Below are positions 1 through 9,699 of a stretch of DNA of 64,000 nt, one piece after another. Source of the DNA: an uncultured Alistipes sp. (GTDB taxonomy: Bacteria; Bacteroidota; Bacteroidia; Bacteroidales; Rikenellaceae); assembly GCA_947623965.1 (NCBI GenBank), contig CANQIF010000001.1, positions 1-64,000 on the forward strand, in the 5' to 3' direction. Made by a program: the position numbers and the translations under genes. The notes beneath the pieces are model-generated. The model did no database searches. It was not told the DNA's origin and was given only the letters and a program-made list of their open reading frames with translations. Every line of letters starts with the position of its first letter. Positions within the stretch are counted from its first letter, which is position 1.

Positions 1-305
1 TTTTGCTTAAAATGCCTCAAAGATAATCATTCCCAATTTATTACGAGTTTTTCATCCTACTTTTTGCATATTAGACCCAGCCTGCGGAGCGCACGCAGGT
101 TCGGCAACGAACTGCGGGCCTCCGCCGGGCGGAGGCTGCGGCCCGCTCGGTCCTGACGGACCGATTCCTGCGGCAAGACAAGCCCGCAGCCGAGCGGACG
201 GGCCTGCATAAGCAGACCTGCGGGACTCGAAGTTGAAGCACTTCGCCGTGGAGGGGTGCAGACTGCCGGTCCTGGCGAACCGAAACGATCCGTATCGCAC
301 GAACA
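1..305. repeat. Intergenic GC-rich composite repeat, no gene seen
   Basis: No convincing gene is present. Positions 61-235 are a copy of the GC-rich composite repeat found in at least eleven other gaps of this window. It contains the inverted repeat CCTCCGCC/GGCGGAGG and a short hairpin CGGTCC-tgac-GGACCG at about 148-163. Open frames across it are by-products of high GC. Confidence 0.75.
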
Positions 306-677
306 TCAACCTTGCAGCTCTTCGCGGCGGGCGTATTTCTTCTCGAAGAGCTCCATGTGCTCCTCGCCCCAGCGGAGCATCACGTCGATGATAGGCAGCA
401 GCGACGCCCCCAGCGGCGTAAGCCGATACTCCGAGCGGGGCGGCAGTTCGGGAAAGATCGTTTTCGCGACCAGGCCATCCTCCGCCAACTCCTTCAGCTG
501 GATGTCCAGCACGCGCGGCGCCGCTTCGGGCAGCCGCTTGTGAATCTCGCTCGGACGCAGCGGCTCGCCGCCGCGCAGCTCGTCGAGGATGCACGATTTC
601 CATTTGGATTCGATCAAACTCATCGTCAGCCGCAGCGGGCAATCCATATCGACCGGTATTTTCTTTTCGTAAGCCAT
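306..677 (-). CDS. HxlR/MarR-like winged-helix transcriptional regulator
   Basis: A 123-residue HxlR-family regulator. The family signature is an N-terminal Cys (CPLRLTMSLIESKWK) followed by a winged helix in which LRPSEIHKRLP and ELAEDGLVAKT form the recognition region. The start at 677 (MAYEKKIP) fits family length; an upstream in-frame ATG at 731 would add 18 atypical residues. A TACTTTTG -7 element on the minus strand (682-689) sits only a few bases before this ATG. The gene is divergent from the NTF2-like/FMN-reductase pair, and HxlR proteins of the YodB/HypR kind often sense electrophiles through that Cys and control a neighbouring reductase, so local control is likely (inference). Confidence 0.85.
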   Translation of the reverse strand: MAYEKKIPVDMDCPLRLTMSLIESKWKSCILDELRGGEPLRPSEIHKRLPEAAPRVLDIQLKELAEDGLVAKTIFPELPPRSEYRLTPLGASLLPIIDVMLRWGEEHMELFEKKYARREELQG

Positions 678-813
678 ATTGCAAAAGTAGCGAATATCTC
701 CGAGACGCGTGATACCGAACAAATTTTCCATACCCGAATTATTTTTCGGTACTTGATCCGGCGGCGGTACGGTCGTAAATTTGCATCAACGAACGAAACA
801 AAAACATTCCGCT

Positions 814-1197
814 ATGAGAAACGAAATCAAGGAATACGAAGCGGTAGCCAAGGCTGCCGAGAACTTTGTCAAGAGCGTGGCCGAGGGCGACAGTTCGTAT
901 GCCAAGCAACTCTTTACCGACGATGCCGTACTGTTCGGCATGCTGGACGGCGTGCTGGAGCACGGCTCCATCGAGCAGTTCTACCGCAATGTCGATACCG
1001 TCGGCGCAGGCGCCGATTTCAAGGCCCGGATCGACGTGCTGGCCGTCGAGGAGACGGTAGCCGTCGTGCGCGTCTTAGAGGAGAAGTGGGGAGGCCGCAT
1101 CGACTTCACGGACTACCTGCTCCTGCTGAAACTGGGCGGCGAGTGGAAATGCGTCGCCAAAGCCTACAACCAAAACTCAAATACCATCAAACGATGA
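814..1197 (+). CDS. NTF2/SnoaL-like domain protein
   Basis: A 127-residue single-domain protein of the NTF2-like cone-shaped alpha+beta barrel type: helical start (EYEAVAKAAENFVKSVAEGD), then strands ending in the amphipathic segment LLLLKLGGEWKCVAK. Such proteins bind small hydrophobic ligands or act as isomerases or cyclases; nothing here fixes the ligand. The start at 814 is preferred over an in-frame ATG at 781 because 781 falls within the TAAATTTG promoter-like stretch (about 775-782). The stop overlaps the ATG of the following FMN reductase (ATGA), so the two are translationally coupled and probably form one detoxification unit. Confidence 0.75.
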   Translation: MRNEIKEYEAVAKAAENFVKSVAEGDSSYAKQLFTDDAVLFGMLDGVLEHGSIEQFYRNVDTVGAGADFKARIDVLAVEETVAVVRVLEEKWGGRIDFTDYLLLLKLGGEWKCVAKAYNQNSNTIKR

Positions 1198-1733
1198 AAA
1201 TTACGGTAATCACGGGCAGTCCGCGCAAGAACGGCAATACGTTTGCCATGGCGGATGCCTTCGTCAAGGCGGCCGAGGCCAAGGGACACGAGGTGGTGCG
1301 ATTCGACGCCGCGATGATGCACATCGGCGGCTGCCATGCCTGCATGACCTGTTACCAGACGGGCAAGGCCTGCTCGTTCGACGACGATTTCAACCTCATC
1401 GCACCGCACCTGCTCGATAGCGACGCTGTGGTCTATGCGATGCCGGTCTACTGGTATTCGATTCCGGCCCAGATCAAGGGGGTTATCGACCGCGTCTTCT
1501 CGCTGGTGGTCGGCGGCAAGGAGATTGCCGGCAAGAAGTGCGGCATCATCACCTGCTGCGAAGAGCACGACGCAACGGTTATGGAGGGTGTTACGATGCC
1601 GCTGAAGCGCAGCTGCGACCTGCTGAAATGGGATTTGGTGGGGACGGTCTGCATTCCGGGCGTACTGAACGAAGGCGATATTGCCCATACCGACGGCTGT
1701 GCACAAGCCGCCGCGCTCGCCGAAAAGTTTTAA
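1194..1733 (+). CDS. Flavodoxin-fold NAD(P)H-dependent FMN reductase
   Basis: A 179-residue flavodoxin-like oxidoreductase. The FMN phosphate loop GSPRKNGNT lies at residues 7-15, the Cys-rich CHACMTCYQTGKAC segment at about 49-62 is typical of iron-sulfur-flavoprotein-related reductases, and PVYWYSIPAQIKGVIDR is the second FMN-contact region. It is expected to reduce quinones or other electrophiles with NAD(P)H in the cytoplasm. It starts on the ATGA overlap with the NTF2-like gene and is followed by a strong hairpin terminator. Confidence 0.85.
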   Translation: MKITVITGSPRKNGNTFAMADAFVKAAEAKGHEVVRFDAAMMHIGGCHACMTCYQTGKACSFDDDFNLIAPHLLDSDAVVYAMPVYWYSIPAQIKGVIDRVFSLVVGGKEIAGKKCGIITCCEEHDATVMEGVTMPLKRSCDLLKWDLVGTVCIPGVLNEGDIAHTDGCAQAAALAEKF

Positions 1734-1754
1734 CTACGACTTCAGTTTATAGGG

Positions 1755-1789
1755 AATCCCGCCTGACAGCTTTTGTCGGGCGGGATTTT
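1755..1789 (+). terminator. Rho-independent terminator after FMN reductase
   Basis: Near-perfect stem ATCCCGCC-tGACA / TGTC-gGGCGGGAT closed by a short loop and followed by TTTT, 20 bases after the stop of the FMN reductase. Confidence 0.85.
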
Positions 1790-1924
1790 GCATAATCCAC
1801 AGTGTTGTCATCTCGTTTCAAAATCCTCATGATCAATCTATTCCGAAATTACCATTTCGATAATCGGGTGGATCGTTTCGTGTTTTCGATGCTGTAGCGA
1901 GCGGTATTGCAACCTTTCCACTCC

Positions 1925-2520
1925 GATTGGCTGCCACAGAAAATTGCGGGCTGCGGCGTCCTTTGGGCGCAATTCATAATTCAATATTCAAAATTCAGAA
2001 TTACAAATTCGGGGAGCAGCCTGCGGAGGGCACGCATGTTCGGGTACGAACTGCGGGCCTCCGCCGGGCGGAGGCTGCGGCCCGCACGACCTCTACCGAG
2101 GTCGATTCCAGTCGCAAGATAAGCTCGCAGCCGAGCGGATGGGCTATTCGAGCGGACCTGCGGGACGCGAGTTGCAGCCCTCCGCCCGGAGGCGGCTGCG
2201 GGCTGCTGCGCCACAAAGGGCGCAAATTAAAAATGAAGAATGAAAGATTAAAAATGAGTGTTCGGAATCGGGCCGCGGCTTGCGAAGGACGCATACGAGC
2301 AGACGCGAGTAGCGGGCCTTCGCGGGGCGAAGCTGCGGCCCGCTGCGGCTTTTTATCGAAGCCGCAAATTCAAAATTCAAGATTCAAAATTCAGAATTTA
2401 GTGCATCCCTGCATTTTCGGGCTGCAGCCTGCAGAGGGCGCACACGACTGCAAGGAGCTGCGGGCCTCCACCGCCCCAGGCTGCGGCCCGCCGATTGCTT
2501 CGCAATCGATTTTGCTTGCG
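1925..2520. repeat. GC-rich composite repeat block with variable hairpins
   Basis: About 600 bases made of the recurrent modules: CTGCGG-type arms, the CCTCCGCCGGGCGGAGG palindrome, AT-rich AATTCAAAATTC strings, and two short hairpins with different stems, GCGGCTT...AAGCCGC (about 2345-2365) and CGATTGC-ttc-GCAATCG (2492-2508). No gene is supported in the gap 1790-2625. Confidence 0.85.
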
Positions 2521-2625
2521 ATGACAACGACCTTTTCCCGCGGCGGCAAACCCGGAGAAGCCGAAGGCGCCGTAATATTTGCATATTCCGTTGATCGTGC
2601 GTAACTTTGTTTCAAAACCCGACCC

Positions 2626-3405
2626 ATGAGCAGATTCTATACGATCTATTTCAGTCCTACCGGCACGACACGTCGCTGCGTCGCCTCTTTCTGTCGAGGC
2701 TATGGCGCCGACCCGGACGCATCGATCCATCTCGCAGATGATTTCAACGCACCCTTTCCCGCCCTTGCACCGGAAGATGCAGTTGTCGTGGCTGTACCCG
2801 TTTACGGCGGACGTCTGCCGGTTCAAGTCGCCGATGCGCTGGTGCGGCTTCACGGGAACCGTGCGATTGCCATTGCGATGGTCGTATACGGCAATCGCGA
2901 TTACGACGATGCCTTGCTCGAACTGACCGACCTGCTGCACAGCAACCATTTCCGCATGGCCGGTGCCGGCGCATTCATTGGCCAGCACTCCATTTTCCCC
3001 GAGGTGGCCGCATCGAGACCCGACCTTTCCGATGAGCAGAAGCTCATCGAGTTCGGCCGCGCATGCAAAGCCGCTGTATCGAACGGTTTTGAGGCCGACA
3101 ACGTCCCTTTCATCAAAGGCAAGCGTCCTTACAAGAAAGCTGCCGGAGCGCCTCTGCACCCGAAGGCGAAGAAGAGCGATTGCGTTGCGTGCGGCCGGTG
3201 CGCCACCAAATGCCCGGTCGGCGCGATCCCTGCCGATGCACCCTATCTCACCGATACGACGAAATGTATCAGCTGCGGCAGATGTATAACAGTCTGCCCG
3301 GAAGGGGCACGACATCATTCGGGTGTTGCCTATTCGCTTGCCGGTGCGCTTTTCAAAGCCGCCTTCTCCAAGCGAAAAGAGCCGGAATGGGTGGTCGCTA
3401 AATAA
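2626..3405 (+). CDS. EFR1-type flavodoxin-ferredoxin fusion protein
   Basis: A 259-residue fusion. Residues 1 to about 160 are a flavodoxin-like domain with the FMN phosphate loop SPTGTTRR. Residues about 185-235 carry two [4Fe-4S] ferredoxin motifs, CVACGRCATKCPVG and CISCGRCITVCPEG, giving eight ligand cysteines. It is predicted to shuttle electrons between flavin and iron-sulfur centres in an anaerobe; the partner is unknown. It stands alone between a repeat block and the convergent metK gene and ends in a GC-rich terminator. Confidence 0.9.
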   Translation: MSRFYTIYFSPTGTTRRCVASFCRGYGADPDASIHLADDFNAPFPALAPEDAVVVAVPVYGGRLPVQVADALVRLHGNRAIAIAMVVYGNRDYDDALLELTDLLHSNHFRMAGAGAFIGQHSIFPEVAASRPDLSDEQKLIEFGRACKAAVSNGFEADNVPFIKGKRPYKKAAGAPLHPKAKKSDCVACGRCATKCPVGAIPADAPYLTDTTKCISCGRCITVCPEGARHHSGVAYSLAGALFKAAFSKRKEPEWVVAK

Positions 3406-3426
3406 GGAGACCGCCTTGCAAACGAT

Positions 3427-3459
3427 CGCCCCCGCCGGAAAATTCCGACGGGGGCGTTT
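3427..3459 (+). terminator. Terminator between flavodoxin-ferredoxin gene and metK
   Basis: Perfect 8-bp outer stem CGCCCCCG / CGGGGGCG with an inner CCGGAA-TTCCG extension, followed by a short T-rich stretch. It sits between two convergent genes. Confidence 0.75.
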
Positions 3460-3488
3460 CGCAAATCGGGGCTGTCGCAGCCGGCGCG

Positions 3489-4790
3489 CTACAGCCCGAA
3501 GGCCTCCCGGATCGCATCGACGGCGTCGAGCTTCTCCCAGCCGAAGCATTCGACATCGCGTTCGACCGTGCGGCCGTTCTCGTAGAAGGTCTCCCGCTTC
3601 GTGTAGGGGCGATTGCCGAAATGGCCGTAGGAGGCCGTCGCCTCGAAGATCGGGTTCTTCAGTCCGAAGCGGCGCACGATCGCCGCCGGGCGCAGGTCGA
3701 AGAGCTTCGCGATGCGGCGGGCGATCTCGCCGTCGGTCAGGCCGGTCAGCGCCGGATGTTTCGAATGGCAGGTATCGACATAGACCGAGATCGGCTCGGC
3801 GATGCCGATGGCATAGGAAAGTTCGACGAGCACCTCCTCGGCGACACCGGCGGCGACCAGGTTCTTGGCGATGTGGCGCGCGGCATAGGCGGCCGAGCGG
3901 TCCACCTTCGAAGAGTCCTTGCCCGAGAAGGCGCCGCCGCCGTGGGCGCCGCGGCCGCCGTAGCTGTCGACGATGATCTTGCGCCCCGTGAGGCCCGTAT
4001 CGCCGTGAGGGCCGCCGATGACGAACTTGCCCGTCGGATTGACGTGCAGGATGTAATCGTCGCCGATGAGGTCGGCCAGTTTGTCGTGGGCGCGCTCGAG
4101 GCGGGCCTTCACGCGCGGAATAAGGATCGTGCGCACATCCTCGCGGATACGCTCCTGCATGCGGCGCTCGGCCTCCTGCTCCGAAAGGCCGTCGCCGGGG
4201 AGAACGAATTCGTCGTGCTGCGTCGAGACGACGATCGTATGGACGCGCAGCGGACGGCGCGTCCGCTCGTCGTACTCGATCGTCACCTGCGACTTGGCAT
4301 CGGGACGCAGGTAGGGCATCACGCGCCCCTCGCGCCGGATGTCGGCCAGCTCCTTGAGGATCACCTGCGCCAGAATGAGCGTCGCGGGCATCAGCTCGCG
4401 CGTCTCGTTGCAGGCGTACCCGAACATGATGCCCTGGTCGCCGGCGCCCTGCTCCTCCTCGCTTTCGCGCGCCACGCCCCGGTGAATGTCAGGCGACTGC
4501 TCGTGAATGGCCGACAGCACGCCGCACGAATCGCAGTCGAAGCGGTACTCGCTCTTCGTGTAGCCGATACGGCGGATCACGCGGCGCGCCACCTCCTGCA
4601 CATCGACGTAGGCCTCCGCGCGCACCTCGCCCGCCACGACGACCAGGCCGGTCGTGCAAAGCGTTTCGCAGGCCACCTTCGCCTGCGGGTCGCGGCGCAG
4701 AAATTCATCGAGAATCGCATCGGAAATCTGATCCGATACCTTGTCGGGGTGTCCCTCCGAGACACACTCCGAAGTAAATAAAAAACCCAT
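3489..4790 (-). CDS. metK: S-adenosylmethionine synthase
   Basis: A 433-residue methionine adenosyltransferase making SAM from ATP and methionine. It begins [18 protein letters not shown] with the conserved GHPDK methionine/ATP-binding motif; [12 protein letters not shown] (about residues 117-128) is the signature hexapeptide region, and [17 protein letters not shown] is the glycine/lysine phosphate-binding segment. Bacteroidetes MetK proteins run about 430 residues, longer than the 384 of E. coli. A TATCTTTG promoter (4913-4920) and a SAM-II-like leader (4851-4906) precede it, so product feedback on expression is expected. Confidence 0.97.
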   Translation of the reverse strand: MGFLFTSECVSEGHPDKVSDQISDAILDEFLRRDPQAKVACETLCTTGLVVVAGEVRAEAYVDVQEVARRVIRRIGYTKSEYRFDCDSCGVLSAIHEQSPDIHRGVARESEEEQGAGDQGIMFGYACNETRELMPATLILAQVILKELADIRREGRVMPYLRPDAKSQVTIEYDERTRRPLRVHTIVVSTQHDEFVLPGDGLSEQEAERRMQERIREDVRTILIPRVKARLERAHDKLADLIGDDYILHVNPTGKFVIGGPHGDTGLTGRKIIVDSYGGRGAHGGGAFSGKDSSKVDRSAAYAARHIAKNLVAAGVAEEVLVELSYAIGIAEPISVYVDTCHSKHPALTGLTDGEIARRIAKLFDLRPAAIVRRFGLKNPIFEATASYGHFGNRPYTKRETFYENGRTVERDVECFGWEKLDAVDAIREAFGL

Positions 4791-4850
4791 TCAATACGTT
4801 TTTTAAGTGAAACATATAAAATGGGAAAGTTGGCTGTTGGATAAAAAATA

Positions 4851-4906
4851 AGCTGGTTTAGCGATTTTTTATTGTGGTTGCAAGCAGTCAAATCTTTCCA
4901 CATTCG
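4851..4906 (-). promoter_or_regulatory. SAM-II-like riboswitch in the metK leader
   Basis: Read on the minus strand, a 5-bp stem TGTGG/CCACA encloses a loop holding GATTTGACTGCTTGCAA, followed downstream by GCTAAACCAG. SAM-II aptamers have the same order: GAUUUAAC...UUGCAAG in the loop and GCUAAA...GG 3' of the stem forming a pseudoknot. Here the pseudoknot partner appears as CTG (loop) with CAG (3' tail). Location between the promoter and metK fits. Recognised by eye from remembered aptamer sequence, not by a covariance model. Confidence 0.7.
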
Positions 4907-4912
4907 AGGCAG

Positions 4913-4920
4913 CAAAGATA
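4913..4920 (-). promoter_or_regulatory. metK promoter -7 element TATCTTTG
   Basis: Exact match on the minus strand to the Bacteroidetes -7 consensus TAnnTTTG, placed just upstream of the SAM-II-like aptamer. Confidence 0.7.
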
Positions 4921-4970
4921 CGACTTTCCGGTGAAAAAACAAAACACCGCGCGGGAAATCGTCGGCCGGG

Positions 4971-5924
4971 CTATTCGCTGCACTTCCGCTGCCGGTAGAG
5001 CTGGTACGAATTGACGACGTTGTGCCAGACGCTGTAGAAGCCGCCGGCAAGGGCCGTGATAGGCGAAAGGAAGGTGTAGCCCATCCAGATGATAAAAACC
5101 GTATTTTTCTGTCCGAGCGCCTGACCGCCCTCGATGCGCCGGCCGGCCCGGGCGCCGATCCGCTTGCCCAGAGCGAACTGCATGAGGCAGCAGACGAGCG
5201 AGACGCCGGCGATGCCGATCTGGTAGCCGACGTGGACCTGTTCGTGCACGATCGCCTTGGTCGTGACAGCGATGGCCAGGGCCAGCGAGACGGCCCACAA
5301 ATGGAAGGCGGCATCCTTGGCCGCTGCGCAGCGGGCATGCAGCTTCGGCCAGAGGCGCCGCACTAACTCGGCGGCGAGCAGCGGGCAGATCAACAGCGGG
5401 AAAACCTTGCGGATGATCGTGCAGAAGGCGGGCAGGAAACTCAACCCCTCGTGCGGATGGGCCAGCGGGAGCAGCAGCGGCGCCGCCACGGCGATCGCCA
5501 GGTTGATCAACATCGTGTAGGCCGAGATCGAGGCGGCGCTACCGCCGAGACGGGAGGTGACGACGGCCGCAGCGGTAGCCGTAGGACAGAGCAGACACAG
5601 CATGGCGCTCTCGATGAGGACCCGCAGGTGGGTTTCGGGGAACAGGACCAGCAGCAGCGCCGCAGCGGCGAAGAGCACCAGCTGCAGGGCCGCGAGCCGC
5701 AGATGCCAGCCGCGCAAACGCAGCTCGCGCGGCTTGATGCGGCAGAAGGTCAGAAAGAGCATCAGAAAGATGAGCAGCGGCTGCACGACAGCCACCGCTT
5801 CGGCCGCGGCACGGTGCGTACCGTCGAGCCACGGGATCGACGCATAAATAAGATAGGCCGCGGCGCCGGCGATCATCGCCAGCGGCAGGGTCCAGTTTTT
5901 TGCAAAACGCAACAAGGTTTCCAT
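4971..5924 (-). CDS. BASS-family (bile acid:sodium symporter-like) transporter
   Basis: A 317-residue integral membrane protein with about nine to ten hydrophobic segments. Residues PTATAAAVVTSRLGG and GQALGQKNTVFIIWMGYTF match the two half-repeat cores of the BASS fold. The substrate is not predictable; relatives carry bile acids, pantoate, pyruvate or other organic anions. The ATG at 5924 gives a typical inner-membrane N-terminus; an earlier in-frame start would run back into repeat DNA. A single 74-bp promoter unit with TATCTTTG (5943-5950) lies immediately upstream. Confidence 0.8.
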   Translation of the reverse strand: METLLRFAKNWTLPLAMIAGAAAYLIYASIPWLDGTHRAAAEAVAVVQPLLIFLMLFLTFCRIKPRELRLRGWHLRLAALQLVLFAAAALLLVLFPETHLRVLIESAMLCLLCPTATAAAVVTSRLGGSAASISAYTMLINLAIAVAAPLLLPLAHPHEGLSFLPAFCTIIRKVFPLLICPLLAAELVRRLWPKLHARCAAAKDAAFHLWAVSLALAIAVTTKAIVHEQVHVGYQIGIAGVSLVCCLMQFALGKRIGARAGRRIEGGQALGQKNTVFIIWMGYTFLSPITALAGGFYSVWHNVVNSYQLYRQRKCSE

Positions 5925-5942
5925 AGGCCTTTTTCGACGGGG

Positions 5943-6010
5943 CAAAGATACGAATAAGTCGAGAGCAATGCCAAATTTATTTGAGCATTGCCGAGGCGGC
6001 GTATCGGAAT
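5943..6010 (-). promoter_or_regulatory. Single 74-bp-family promoter unit
   Basis: One unit of the promoter-carrying repeat family, reading toward the BASS transporter. TATCTTTG (5943-5950) lies 18 bases before the start codon. Upstream is an inverted repeat built around AATGC...GCATT, at the position where other units have differently sequenced stems. Confidence 0.75.
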
Positions 6011-6019
6011 GATGTTCGC

Positions 6020-6605
6020 AAACAGCGCCGCAGCCCGCAGCGTTATCCCGGTCCGTCAGGACCGGGCGGGCCGCAGGCTGCGACCCGAATATATGCCCAA
6101 GCATGCCTGGCAACCCCATTTAATTTTGAATATTGAATTTTGAATCATGAATTTGCGGTTCCGAATGGAACCGCAGCGGGCTGCAGCTTCGCCTCGCGAA
6201 GGCCCGCTACTCGCGTCCGCTATTGCGTATGCTCGTATGCGCCCTTCGCAAGCTGCACCCCGAATTTGAACTCGTAGCGCTGGTCCGTTGCTGCAGCAGG
6301 CCACAGCCGCTTGTTATGTAGGCGCATTCGTTTGCCAATTCGATCGCGCAGCGATCGGCAGCCCGCAGCCGCCCCCGGGCGGAGGGCTGCAATCTCGCGT
6401 CCCGCAGGTCCGCTCGTGCAAGCCCATCCGCTCGGCTGCGGGACTGCCTTGGAAACTCGTAGTATTGGTGATCCATAAGTAGCCTACAGCCAGCGGAGTC
6501 CGCAAACGCAGGAGCGCTTTTATAATTATGAATTTTGAATCTTGAATTTTGAATGCTGAATTGCGCCAAAAGGGCGCCGCAGCCCGCAGCCGCAGCTTCC
6601 TCTGC
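6020..6605. repeat. GC-rich composite repeat block
   Basis: Fills the gap between the transporter and the SGNH hydrolase. Modules include hairpins GCGGTTCC-gaat-GGAACCGC (6155-6174) and GCGCC...GGGCGC (about 6564-6580), AT-rich AATTTTGAAT strings, and the GCCCGCAGCC arm. No gene is supported. Confidence 0.85.
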
Positions 6606-6621
6606 AACCAAGAATCAACCG

Positions 6622-6663
6622 AAAACAAACACCCCGAGACCGATACAGACGGTCCCGGGGTGT
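6622..6663 (-). terminator. Terminator of the SGNH hydrolase gene
   Basis: On the minus strand, ACACCCCG-g-GACCG pairs with CGGTC-t-CGGGGTGT and is followed by TTGTTTTC, starting about 20 bases after the SGNH stop codon. Confidence 0.8.
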
Positions 6664-6684
6664 CCGGTTTATCGCGCGAAAAGA

Positions 6685-7524
6685 TTACTCGAAATCGGCC
6701 GGATAGGCAAGCAGCTGGTACATGAGCGCCTTGGCCATGCGGTACTGGCCGTCGCTGTTCGGGTGCAGGCGGTCGCCGTCGGGGTTGCGGAAGTAGCGCG
6801 CCTGGGCATCTTCGACCGGATAGAGGCCGCAGATGCTGTTCAGGTCGATGACCGGAACGGCCCAGACGTTGGCGATCTGCTGGTAGCGTGCCACGTAGTC
6901 TGAAAGGTAGTGACCGATCTTGTTGGCATAGCGCTCGTCGGGCTGAATCTTCCCGGTCGAGCTGCTGCGGAACAGCGCCCGGTGGATCGGCGTAAGGACG
7001 ATGATCTGCTTCGTGGGGTAATGCTCCTTGAGGTAGGCCATCGCCTTGTTGATGCGGCCGCAGACCGTCGCGTCGTCCAGCACGAAGCTGCGGACCTTGC
7101 GCGTCTCGACGTTGCCGGGCAGAATCTCCACCTGCTCCGTCCGCTCGGTGTACCACTCGCCTAACGGAATTCCCGCATTGAAGTCGTTCGTGCCGATGAA
7201 GAGGAAGATCGCATCGACGGCATCGCCCTGGCGCTCTTCGAGCCGCTTCACCTGCGGCAGGATCTGGTGCCACTGGTTGCCGCTGATGCCGTAGACGGTC
7301 GGCACGATACCCAGCAGCTCCTCTAAATACTGCCAGTAGACCTTTTGCGTGGCGGTTTGCCGCTCGTCGGTGATCGAGTCGCCCAGGTAGGCCACCCGTT
7401 TGCCGAACCACTGGTTCGGAATCAGCCGCAGGCTCTCCGCGGCCGGCTGCGACGGCTGCTGCGCGGCGCCCGTCAGAGGGGCGAACCAGGCAAGCAGCAG
7501 CGTGAAAAGAAAGATTTTGCGCAT
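6685..7524 (-). CDS. Exported SGNH/GDSL-family hydrolase
   Basis: A 279-residue exported esterase- or lipase-like hydrolase. Residues 1-21 form a signal peptide (MRKIFLFTLLLAWFAPLTGA). The catalytic blocks are visible: block I GDSIT (nucleophile Ser), block III GTNDF, and block V DRLHPNSDG with the catalytic Asp/His pair. Many Bacteroidetes members deacetylate polysaccharides, but the substrate here is unknown. It lies 21 bases downstream of proS on the same strand, so cotranscription is possible. Confidence 0.88.
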   Translation of the reverse strand: MRKIFLFTLLLAWFAPLTGAAQQPSQPAAESLRLIPNQWFGKRVAYLGDSITDERQTATQKVYWQYLEELLGIVPTVYGISGNQWHQILPQVKRLEERQGDAVDAIFLFIGTNDFNAGIPLGEWYTERTEQVEILPGNVETRKVRSFVLDDATVCGRINKAMAYLKEHYPTKQIIVLTPIHRALFRSSSTGKIQPDERYANKIGHYLSDYVARYQQIANVWAVPVIDLNSICGLYPVEDAQARYFRNPDGDRLHPNSDGQYRMAKALMYQLLAYPADFE

Positions 7525-7545
7525 GATCGTCGGAAATTGTCCAGG

Positions 7546-9030
7546 TTAGTAACTGCGGGCAAAAAGGACCCGGCGGTGCGACGGCTTGCCGGTGAAGATG
7601 CAGGTGCCCTCCTCCTCTTCGACATCGAACGGGATGCAGCGGATCGTCGCCTTGGTGGCCTCCTTGATCGCCACTTCGGTCTCTACCGTGCCGTCCCAGT
7701 GGGCCGCGATGAAGCCGCCCTTCTCGTCGAGGACGCGTTTGAACTCCTCCCAGGTATCGACTTTCGTAATCATCGAGTTGCGGAAGTCGAGCGCCTTGCG
7801 GTAGATGCCCTCCTGAATCTGCACCAGCAGCTGTTCGATCCGCCCGGCGAGCCCCTCCTGCGGCAGGGTCTCCTTTTCGAGCGTGTCGCGGCGGACCAGC
7901 TCGACGGTCCCGTTTTCGAGGTCGCGGCCGCCCATGGCCAACCGCACGGGAACGCCCTTGAGCTCGTATTCAGCGAACTTGAAGCCCGGGCGGACGTTGT
8001 CGCGGTCATCGACCTTGACGCTGATACCCTTCGCGCGCAGCTCGGCGGCGATGGCGTCGAACCGCTCGCAGACGGCCTTCAGCTGTTCCTCGGACTTGTA
8101 GATGGGGACCATGACGACCTGGATCGGCGCCAGCTTCGGGGGCAGCACCAATCCGTTGTTGTCCGAGTGGGCCATGATGAGGGCCCCCATCAGGCGGGTC
8201 GAGACGCCCCACGAGGTGGCCCAGACATACTCCTGCTTGCCCTCCTTCGTGACGTACTGCACGTCGAAGGCCTTGGCGAAGTTCTGGCCGAGGAAGTGCG
8301 AGGTACCGCTCTGCAGCGCCTTGCCGTCCTGCATGAGCGCCTCGATCGTCAGCGTGTCCTCGGCGCCGGCGAAACGCTCGTTGGGCGACTTGTGGCCCAC
8401 AATCACCGGCAGCGACATCCACTCCCGGGCGAACCGCTCGTAGACGCGGATCATGCGCTCGGCCTCCTCGATGGCCTCCTCGCGGGTGGCGTGGGCCGTG
8501 TGGCCCTCCTGCCAGAGGAATTCGGCGGTGCGAAGGAAGAGGCGCGTGCGCATCTCCCAGCGAACGACGTTGGCCCACTGGTTGCAGAGGATCGGCAGGT
8601 CGCGGTAAGACTGGATCCAGTTTTTATAGGTGTTCCAGATGATCGTCTCGGAGGTGGGGCGCACGATGAGCTCCTCTTCGAGTTTGGCATCGGGATCGAC
8701 CACAACGCCCTTGCCTTCGGGATCATTCTTGAGACGGTAGTGCGTCACGACGGCGCACTCCTTGGCGAAGCCCTCGACGTGGTGGGCCTCCTTCGAGAAG
8801 AAAGATTTCGGGATGAAGAGCGGGAAGTAGGCATTCTGGTGCCCCGTCTCCTTGAACATCTTGTCCAGTGCATCGTGCATCTTCTCCCAGATGGCGTAAC
8901 CGTAGGGTTTGATGACCATGCAGCCGCGTACGGCCGAATTCTCGGCCAATCCGGCCTTTACGACCAGATCGTTGTACCATTGGGAGTAGTTCTCCTCCGA
9001 CTTGGTCAGATCTTTGAGTTCCTTTGCCAT
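7546..9030 (-). CDS. proS: Prolyl-tRNA synthetase
   Basis: A 494-residue class II prolyl-tRNA synthetase of the shorter archaeal/eukaryote-like type, without the editing insertion found in the 570-residue E. coli enzyme. Visible signatures: RPTSETIIW, the motif-2 region [20 protein letters not shown] with ATP-contacting arginines, and [19 protein letters not shown] as motif 3. It charges tRNA-Pro in the cytoplasm. The ATG at 9030 is preceded by an A/T-rich leader. Confidence 0.97.
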   Translation of the reverse strand: MAKELKDLTKSEENYSQWYNDLVVKAGLAENSAVRGCMVIKPYGYAIWEKMHDALDKMFKETGHQNAYFPLFIPKSFFSKEAHHVEGFAKECAVVTHYRLKNDPEGKGVVVDPDAKLEEELIVRPTSETIIWNTYKNWIQSYRDLPILCNQWANVVRWEMRTRLFLRTAEFLWQEGHTAHATREEAIEEAERMIRVYERFAREWMSLPVIVGHKSPNERFAGAEDTLTIEALMQDGKALQSGTSHFLGQNFAKAFDVQYVTKEGKQEYVWATSWGVSTRLMGALIMAHSDNNGLVLPPKLAPIQVVMVPIYKSEEQLKAVCERFDAIAAELRAKGISVKVDDRDNVRPGFKFAEYELKGVPVRLAMGGRDLENGTVELVRRDTLEKETLPQEGLAGRIEQLLVQIQEGIYRKALDFRNSMITKVDTWEEFKRVLDEKGGFIAAHWDGTVETEVAIKEATKATIRCIPFDVEEEEGTCIFTGKPSHRRVLFARSY

Positions 9031-9232
9031 AATAAGCTATGTTGATTTCGTTTTTTCGTCCAATCTGCAAAATTACGAATATCCGGTTAAAAATGAAAGT
9101 TCGCGGCGGAAAATTCTGCTGCCGGCGGCGGGGAAGCCGCTCACCCGGCGAGCCTCCGTCGAGGCTCGCCTGACCCGGCTCGATTCCAGGCGGCCCCGCC
9201 GATACCGCAAATCGTGCCATCCCGGCTGGACA

Positions 9233-9264
9233 TAAAAAAAAGCGACTGAAAGAATTCAGTCGCT
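9233..9264 (-). terminator. Terminator of tRNA-Ser(CGA)
   Basis: Perfect inverted repeat AGCGACTGAA / TTCAGTCGCT with a four-base loop; on the minus strand it is followed by a run of seven or more T, just after the tRNA 3' end. Confidence 0.9.
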
Positions 9265-9277
9265 CGCCATCGGTCTT

Positions 9278-9365
<88 letters not shown>

Positions 9366-9699
9366 TTTCGACCTCCGTCCGGTTGCTGGGTTTCATTCCG
9401 CTCGCCGGCGATCGCTCGCCTGCCATGCTTCCTGAACTTCTCCCCCCCCCTCTTGCACCCGGCTTCGGTCCGGTCGTTCCTGAAACTTGCGTTTCGGGAC
9501 TGCAAATATAGAGATAAATTTTCTTTTCCGGCAAATTTCAGCCGAAAAAAAAGAAAAAAATTGTCGGATGACGCGAAACCCGCCTCGCGCAAAAGCGATA
9601 CTGTCTGCAAAACAGATGCTTCTCGCGCCCGATCGTTTTGCTATGGCGGATTGCGGCATTTCCGAAATACACGGTCCCGGCAGAAGCAAGCCGTCGTTT

